DNA of 9,000 nucleotides from an uncultured Clostridia bacterium. GTDB taxonomy: Bacteria > Bacillota > Clostridia > Oscillospirales > Acutalibacteraceae. The position numbers and the translations under genes are program-made. Every line of letters begins with the position of its first letter. Position 1 is the first letter of the stretch. This document shows positions 6,001 to 9,000 of the stretch, in pieces. The stretch is from positions 1-9,000 of the forward strand of contig CANRAN010000045.1 of assembly GCA_947628595.1 (NCBI GenBank). The letters are read 5' to 3'. The notes below the pieces were generated by a model. It was not told the DNA's origin. It saw only the letters and a list, made by a program, of their open reading frames with translations, and did no database searches.

Positions 6001-6049
6001 CTACACATCGAACCCGTGCGAAGGATAAAATAGTCTTGTGTGCTTTAGG

Positions 6050-6151
6050 GGCAATCTTTTCCGGAAGATTGCCTTTTGCAGAAAGCGTGAACAGATACAT
6101 ACCCTCTGCAAAAGGCAATCGGGCAACGGGGATAAACCCATTGCCCGATTG
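6050..6151. repeat. Three overlapping inverted repeats downstream of tRNA-Arg
   Basis: Stem A: GGCAATCTT (6050-6058) with AAGATTGCC (6065-6073). Stem B: GATTGCCTTTTGCAGA (6067-6082) with TCTGCAAAAGGCAATC (6105-6120), 16 bp perfect. Stem C: CAATCGGGCAA (6116-6126) with TTGCCCGATTG (6141-6151), 11 bp perfect. A and B share 6067-6073, and B and C share 6116-6120, so neighbouring stems exclude each other. On the minus strand, C follows the tRNA and is trailed by CCTTTTG, so it probably acts as the tRNA terminator. Confidence 0.75.
6116..6151 (-). terminator. Probable terminator of tRNA-Arg
   Basis: An 11-bp perfect G+C-containing stem begins 12 nt past the tRNA 3' end on the minus strand and is followed by GCCTTTTG. 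The T run is short, so efficiency may be modest. Confidence 0.5.
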
Positions 6152-6162
6152 ATTGAGTTCAA

Positions 6163-6236
6163 CGCGCCGGGAGGGACTCGAACCCCCGACCTACTGGTTC
6201 GTAGCCAGTCACTCTATCCGGCTGAGCTACCGGCGC
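6163..6236 (-). tRNA. tRNA-Arg (anticodon ACG)
   Basis: The 74-nt minus-strand sequence folds as a normal cloverleaf. Acceptor GCGCCGG (6236-6230) pairs with CCGGCGC (6170-6164), with discriminator G at 6163. The D arm contains AGCTCAGCCGGATAGAG, the anticodon loop is CTACGAA with anticodon ACG, and the T arm is GGGGGTTCGAGTCCCTC. The 3' CCA is not encoded. ACG is normally edited to ICG and reads CGU/CGC/CGA arginine codons. Arg tRNAs are common integration targets, but no second copy of its 3' end is visible in this window. Confidence 0.97.
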
Positions 6237-6262
6237 ATACAATCCATTAAGACTGCCTTAAT

Positions 6263-6291
6263 ATGATAGCACATTATTTTGAAAAATGCAA
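6263..6291 (-). promoter_or_regulatory. Promoter of tRNA-Arg
   Basis: On the minus strand TTGCAT (6291-6286) and TATCAT (6268-6263) are separated by 17 nt. The -10 box lies 26 nt before the tRNA 5' end, leaving a short leader for RNase P to remove. Confidence 0.75.
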
Positions 6292-6312
6292 TAGTTATTT
6301 TAAAAAAACCAC

Positions 6313-6679
6313 GGAAAATTAAATTGATGCATGGTGAAGAAGAAACATTGAATGGCGACAGTGGCTACATTGGTGCAGATAAACGTTTCGAAGCAATCAG
6401 GAAGAACAAGCAAGGAAAGAAAATCAAGTACATTATCAACAGAAAACAATCATCTATCAACAAGCTCTCAAAAAAGCGGACAATACGCAGCAAAAAAGAG
6501 AGAACATGAAAAATCATCTGTTCGCTGCAAAGTCGTACACGTTTTTGCAGTTGTAAAAAGACTTTTTTGGTTATCGAAAAACACGATACCAAGGTCTGCT
6601 GAAACAGATGCCTAAAAGCTATATTATGTCCTCACTGGCGAATCTTTATCTGACTGACAGAAAATCTCTGTCGGTCTGA
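6313..6679 (+). pseudogene. IS5-family transposase, C-terminal half, frameshifted and catalytically dead
   Basis: Reading three frames in turn gives LMHGEEETLNGDSGYIGADK with the second catalytic Asp in GDSGY, then INRKQSS; a shift at the A run 6470-6475; KSGQYAAKKREHEKSSVRCK and VVHVFAVVKRLF; a shift near 6580; and GLLKQMPKSYIMSSLANLYL ending with a TGA at 6677-6679. In this family the third catalytic residue is the Glu of the KVEHVF motif; here it is KVVHVF, so Glu has become Val. The N-terminal half is missing. With two frameshifts and a lost catalytic residue, the copy is long dead. Confidence 0.85.
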
Positions 6680-6781
6680 TTCGTTTTGCCTTATGAACAC
6701 AAGGCGGCATACTCGGCTTATTTGCTGGTTGTTTTCTTTTTGCTTCTTATTATTTTTTGATTTATGCGGTGTTGCCTTAAG
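6313..6781 (+). mobile_element. IS5-family insertion sequence, 3' half only
   Basis: Contains the C-terminal half of a transposase followed by about 100 nt of non-coding end and the inverted repeat TTATGCGGTGTTGCCTTAAG (6762-6781), which differs at one base from the repeat at 1870-1889. A 9-bp hairpin with one G-T pair at 6652-6676 (GACTGACAG with CTGTCGGTC) spans the end of the reading frame and is trailed by a short T run, a likely element terminator. The 5' half and left repeat are absent here. Confidence 0.8.
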
Positions 6782-6985
6782 GGAAAAATTGAGGCAAGTG
6801 AAATTATCCCCCACACCTTCCAAAAATGAAGAGTTACATATTCTCGTATAGAAGTGAAAAAGGAAAATTGAAATTTCCGATGGGGAGATTTTATTGTAAA
6901 AAAAGCGTAATTGCTTTATTTTGAAAGTTTAGGATTATAGGGTGACATAATGCAATTAAGTGACTGTTAAACACGAATGTTTCTG
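6782..6985. other. Intergenic, no gene recognised; first copy of a diverged ~60-bp repeat
   Basis: No supported ORF on either strand. The start (about 6781-6843) resembles 8682-8740: both begin GG(A)GAAAATTGAG-like and end GTTACATATTC. The rest holds only AT-rich sequence leading to the promoter at 6986. Confidence 0.4.
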
Positions 6986-7014
6986 TTGACTTTGTATTTT
7001 GTTTGTGTTATTAT
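6986..7014 (+). promoter_or_regulatory. Promoter of the DUF6056-like gene
   Basis: TTGACT (6986-6991) and TATTAT (7009-7014) are 17 nt apart. The start codon at 7118 is about 103 nt downstream of the -10 box, leaving a leader of roughly 97 nt without an obvious riboswitch. Confidence 0.7.
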
Positions 7015-7117
7015 ATGAAACGAATATATGAAAATTGTGTTGCAGATGAATTTGAATGTTCGGATTTATCTGTAATCTGAATGATTTCCGATAAAGTGTA
7101 ATGCAGGAGCGTGCGTG

Positions 7118-7954
7118 ATGAAAAATAAAGAACTGATTACCAATATAGTCTATTATGCAATGATTTTTTTGTTTTTGTTTGTTTTCTTTTCTGTTATAAA
7201 TCCTTTGGTATTATTACATACAGATGATTGGATATATATATCATTCCATCGCCATGCTGTTCCTATATGGGATTTTTGGAATCCGACGAGGGTTTTCCCG
7301 GAAGTGTTTATGCCATTGTGTGGGAGTATAGCCGCATATTTTATATATCCCTTATCGGGAAACTATTTGCAGTCGGTTACATGGGTGCTTGCAGCGGTAG
7401 TCAGCCTGTTTATTAGTATATATCTGTTTCTGTTTGGCAGAGTGCTTAATAAAAAATACAATCAGCCTCTTTATAAAGTTTTACTGTATTCCACATTATT
7501 TTTAATATTTCATTTTCTTATTTTCAGGAGTGCACCAAGTGATAACAATTATTTGTTTTTCTCCCGTGATGTTACCAACTATTTTTATTATATGATCCCT
7601 GATATTTTAAATTGCAGTTTGATTTTATATTTCATGCTTGACGATGTTCTTGATGATGGATACAATAAATTAAAAAGCGGCGTGTACAAAAAACATCCTA
7701 TCCGGTATGGTCTTTTGCTTTTGGTCATATATATGGCACTGTTATCTAACCTTTTTTCAAGTATTATTTTGGCAGCTTATGTTGGAAGTCAACTGTTGGT
7801 TGAACTTTATAGAGTCCTGAGAAAAAGGATTTCTTTTAAAGCTTGTATCCGAAAAAACAGTTTCCGTCTTACATTTATTTTATCATGGATCATAGTACAA
7901 GTATTTGAGCTTAATGGACAACGTGCAAAATTATTACAAATGCGGGGGGGGTAG
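7118..7954 (+). CDS. DUF6056-like polytopic membrane protein, N-terminal part, ends after a G8 run
   Basis: I chose the ATG at 7118 because AGGAG (7105-7109) is then 8 nt away; a GTG at 7115 is the alternative. The 278-residue product has a first membrane segment at about residues 8-30, then LLHTDDWIYI (about 32-41) on the presumed outer face, then several further hydrophobic segments. A TDDW motif after the first membrane segment is the arrangement of DUF6056 and other GT-C-like membrane glycosyltransferases, where the acidic pair is the likely active-site element; the family function is not established. The frame closes two codons after eight consecutive G (7944-7951). Homologous membrane sequence continues in another frame with no break, so this is the front part of one gene of about 522 codons. 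Confidence 0.75.
   Translation: MKNKELITNIVYYAMIFLFLFVFFSVINPLVLLHTDDWIYISFHRHAVPIWDFWNPTRVFPEVFMPLCGSIAAYFIYPLSGNYLQSVTWVLAAVVSLFISIYLFLFGRVLNKKYNQPLYKVLLYSTLFLIFHFLIFRSAPSDNNYLFFSRDVTNYFYYMIPDILNCSLILYFMLDDVLDDGYNKLKSGVYKKHPIRYGLLLLVIYMALLSNLFSSIILAAYVGSQLLVELYRVLRKRISFKACIRKNSFRLTFILSWIIVQVFELNGQRAKLLQMRGG
7944..7951 (+). repeat. Homopolymer run of eight G at the frame break
   Basis: TGC is followed by G8 and TAGAATTTTC. Adding one G (G9) or removing two (G6) makes 7118-8682 a single open frame. The run is in otherwise AT-rich DNA. Confidence 0.9.
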
Positions 7955-7992
7955 AATTTTCAACAGAGTTTAAAAATACGTTAAGAAATTGT

Positions 7993-8682
7993 GTGAAAAT
8001 TGTACGTTCATTCAACAAATTTTTTGTACTTTTTGTCGTTGGTGTTGCGGTTATGGCAGCAATAATTGTTTTTGTAAATTGGCGTAAGAATCGCAGATTG
8101 TTGAAAGAAAGTAAAATGCTTTATGACGTGCTTCGAATTATTATTGCCGCAGTTATTATGGGGATTTATTTGATTTTAATATGTACAAAAGCAGGTTCAG
8201 AATACATTATTCGTCCGGATGCTATTTTCGGGGTTGCCTTTTGTTTTCTTTTTGTTGTCATGCTATGCTGTGTTTATATTCTCAACAAAATTCCGACTCT
8301 TTCTGTTTTGGTGCCGCTTGTTATATGCTTGACATTTTTTGAAATTGGTTCATCAGCTATGAAGTCATCGGATCACATATTCAAGAACAACCTACGCGTT
8401 AATATTGAAAGTGGTCAGGCTTTTGCAATAAGCGAGGATATTATACAACAGTTTAAGGATGCTGAAGCGAAGGGTGATGAAGAAATTGTAGTGTATGTTC
8501 CGGAATTTGATATGCCCGCTAACTTGCCGGTCGCAACATCATTGCGTTATGCATCTGATTGGTATGGTCGTACACTTTATGAGCATGGGGTAATTAAGAG
8601 AAAAATTAAGGCATCAAAAATTGTCCCTACACGTTCAAAAAACGAAGAACTGCATATACCTTTTACAGTTAAAGGTAATTAG
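7993..8682 (+). CDS. DUF6056-like membrane protein, C-terminal part in shifted frame
   Basis: The frame is open from just inside the G run: VEFSTEFKNTLRNC precedes the GTG at 7993, so the real upstream limit is the frameshift and 7993 is only a formal start, with no ribosome binding site. It has four more hydrophobic segments (FFVLFVVGVAVMAAIIVFV; VLRIIIAAVIMGIYLILI; AIFGVAFCFLFVVMLCC; LVPLVICLTFFEIG), then a soluble C-terminal part of about 110 residues containing AKGDEEIVVYVPEF and SDWYGRTLYEHG. DUF6056-type proteins commonly end with such an extracytoplasmic tail. Translation as a separate protein is unlikely; it is the back half of the gene starting at 7118, expressed only if the frame is restored. 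Confidence 0.72.
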   Translation: MKIVRSFNKFFVLFVVGVAVMAAIIVFVNWRKNRRLLKESKMLYDVLRIIIAAVIMGIYLILICTKAGSEYIIRPDAIFGVAFCFLFVVMLCCVYILNKIPTLSVLVPLVICLTFFEIGSSAMKSSDHIFKNNLRVNIESGQAFAISEDIIQQFKDAEAKGDEEIVVYVPEFDMPANLPVATSLRYASDWYGRTLYEHGVIKRKIKASKIVPTRSKNEELHIPFTVKGN

Positions 8683-8774
8683 GAGAAAATTGAGCAACTG
8701 GATTGTGAGCTTATGTTAAAAAATTCGGTGTTACATATTCATATTACAGTTACGGATTAAGTTAGTGTTGCTTA

Positions 8775-8803
8775 TTGACTTGCCTGAATATTTTCAATAT
8801 GAT
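8775..8803 (+). promoter_or_regulatory. Promoter-like site, distal
   Basis: TTGACT (8775-8780), 17-nt spacer, TATGAT (8798-8803). It could drive the gene starting at 8994 with a leader of about 185 nt, or a short RNA. Confidence 0.45.
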
Positions 8804-8911
8804 CAGGGAGAAATTTTCCGTAATCGCAAGAATTATTTTTTCACACATTATGATCTGAATGTGTTAATGTATTTATGTGCATGGAAAATTTATAAAAAAA
8901 TCTGCAAATAC

Positions 8912-8940
8912 TTTACATTTTGCCAAAAGAGTTGTAAAAT
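8912..8940 (+). promoter_or_regulatory. Promoter-like site, proximal to the next gene
   Basis: TTTACA (8912-8917), 17-nt spacer, TAAAAT (8935-8940). The start codon at 8994 follows 53 nt after the -10 box. Confidence 0.5.
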
Positions 8941-8993
8941 TATTCTTGAAATAAAAATATGTACCAAAGGGTACAGCGATTGGAGAGATTTAT

Positions 8994-9000
8994 ATGAGCA
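8994..9000 (+). CDS. Start of next gene, cut by window edge
   Basis: ATG at 8994-8996 followed by AGC, preceded by TTGGAGAG at 8980-8987, a good ribosome binding site. Only two full codons (Met-Ser) are visible, so the product is unknown; by context it may belong to the same envelope or polysaccharide locus. Confidence 0.55.

Larger units (their letters stand above)
8683..8993. other. Intergenic region, about 310 nt, two promoter-like sites, no gene seen
   Basis: Holds the second copy of the ~60-bp diverged repeat (8682-8740). A small inverted repeat, ACACATT/AATGTGT around ATGATCTG, lies near 8843-8864, and a short GTACC/GGTAC palindrome at 8961-8974 sits in the leader of the next gene. No supported ORF on either strand. 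Confidence 0.5.

Noticed and set aside
6004..6023. GGGTTCGATGTG on the minus strand, resembling a tRNA T arm or attachment site
   Set aside because: Only the generic GGGTTCGA is shared with the tRNA-Arg; there is no acceptor stem, and no extended match to the tRNA 3' end that an att duplication would need.
6038..6250. Plus-strand ORF ending in GGTRTPDLLVRSQSLYPAELP
   Set aside because: This is the well-known spurious protein read antisense across tRNA-Arg; it is not a gene.
6365..6823. Minus-strand ORFs over the second IS remnant
   Set aside because: They are opposite-strand shadows of the transposase C-terminal half and the IS end.
1..9000. CRISPR array, rRNA genes or replication origin
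   Set aside because: No regularly spaced repeats, rRNA motifs, DnaA-box clusters or iteron arrays were seen on either strand.

Overview
The window looks like a decayed accessory region of a low-GC Clostridia genome, probably close to Ruminococcus (Oscillospiraceae). This rests on codon usage, consensus sigma-A promoters, strong GGAGG ribosome binding sites, and the resemblance of the portal, terminase, IS5-type transposase and DUF6056-like products to proteins of that group. The organism call is an inference; no rRNA or core protein is present to settle it.

Layout. (1) Positions 1-1240, minus strand: a polymorphic-toxin scrapheap. A SUFU-domain protein (probable immunity protein, cut by the window edge) directly follows a broken Rhs/YD-repeat fragment with no toxin tip. 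A second small intact ORF of unknown function (845-1234) lies upstream. (2) 1245-1889, minus: the 5' half of an IS5-family element with its inverted repeat, promoter and a broken transposase. (3) 1890-4190, minus: remains of an HK97-type prophage packaging module, with the end of the large terminase and a heavily mutated portal gene truncated by the IS. Between them sits a self-contained transcription unit that is not decayed: consensus promoter with repeated operators, a ribbon-helix-helix-like protein, an unknown 134-residue protein, and an intrinsic terminator. This moron-like cassette is the most interesting part of the window. (4) 4200-4740: debris of mixed origin, with a possible IS66 orfA fragment behind a hairpin that covers its ribosome binding site, and a probably bidirectional terminator. 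(5) 4754-6000, minus: an intact 238-residue tail-anchored protein of unknown function behind a broken upstream gene with a hydrophobic segment. (6) 6163-6236, minus: tRNA-Arg(ACG) with its own promoter, followed by three overlapping, mutually exclusive hairpins. (7) 6313-6781, plus: the 3' half of an IS5-family element, complementary to the half at 1245-1889 and in opposite orientation. (8) 6782-9000, plus: a promoter and a DUF6056-like polytopic membrane protein split into two frames at a run of eight G, then an intergenic region with two promoter-like sites and the first two codons of another gene.

Most of the left two thirds is pseudogene. Against this background the ORFs that remain open with good signals stand out: the SUFU protein, the ORF at 845-1234, the ribbon-helix-helix cassette and the tail-anchored protein. 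The right third is probably a surface-polysaccharide or envelope locus, possibly switched on and off by slippage in the G run.
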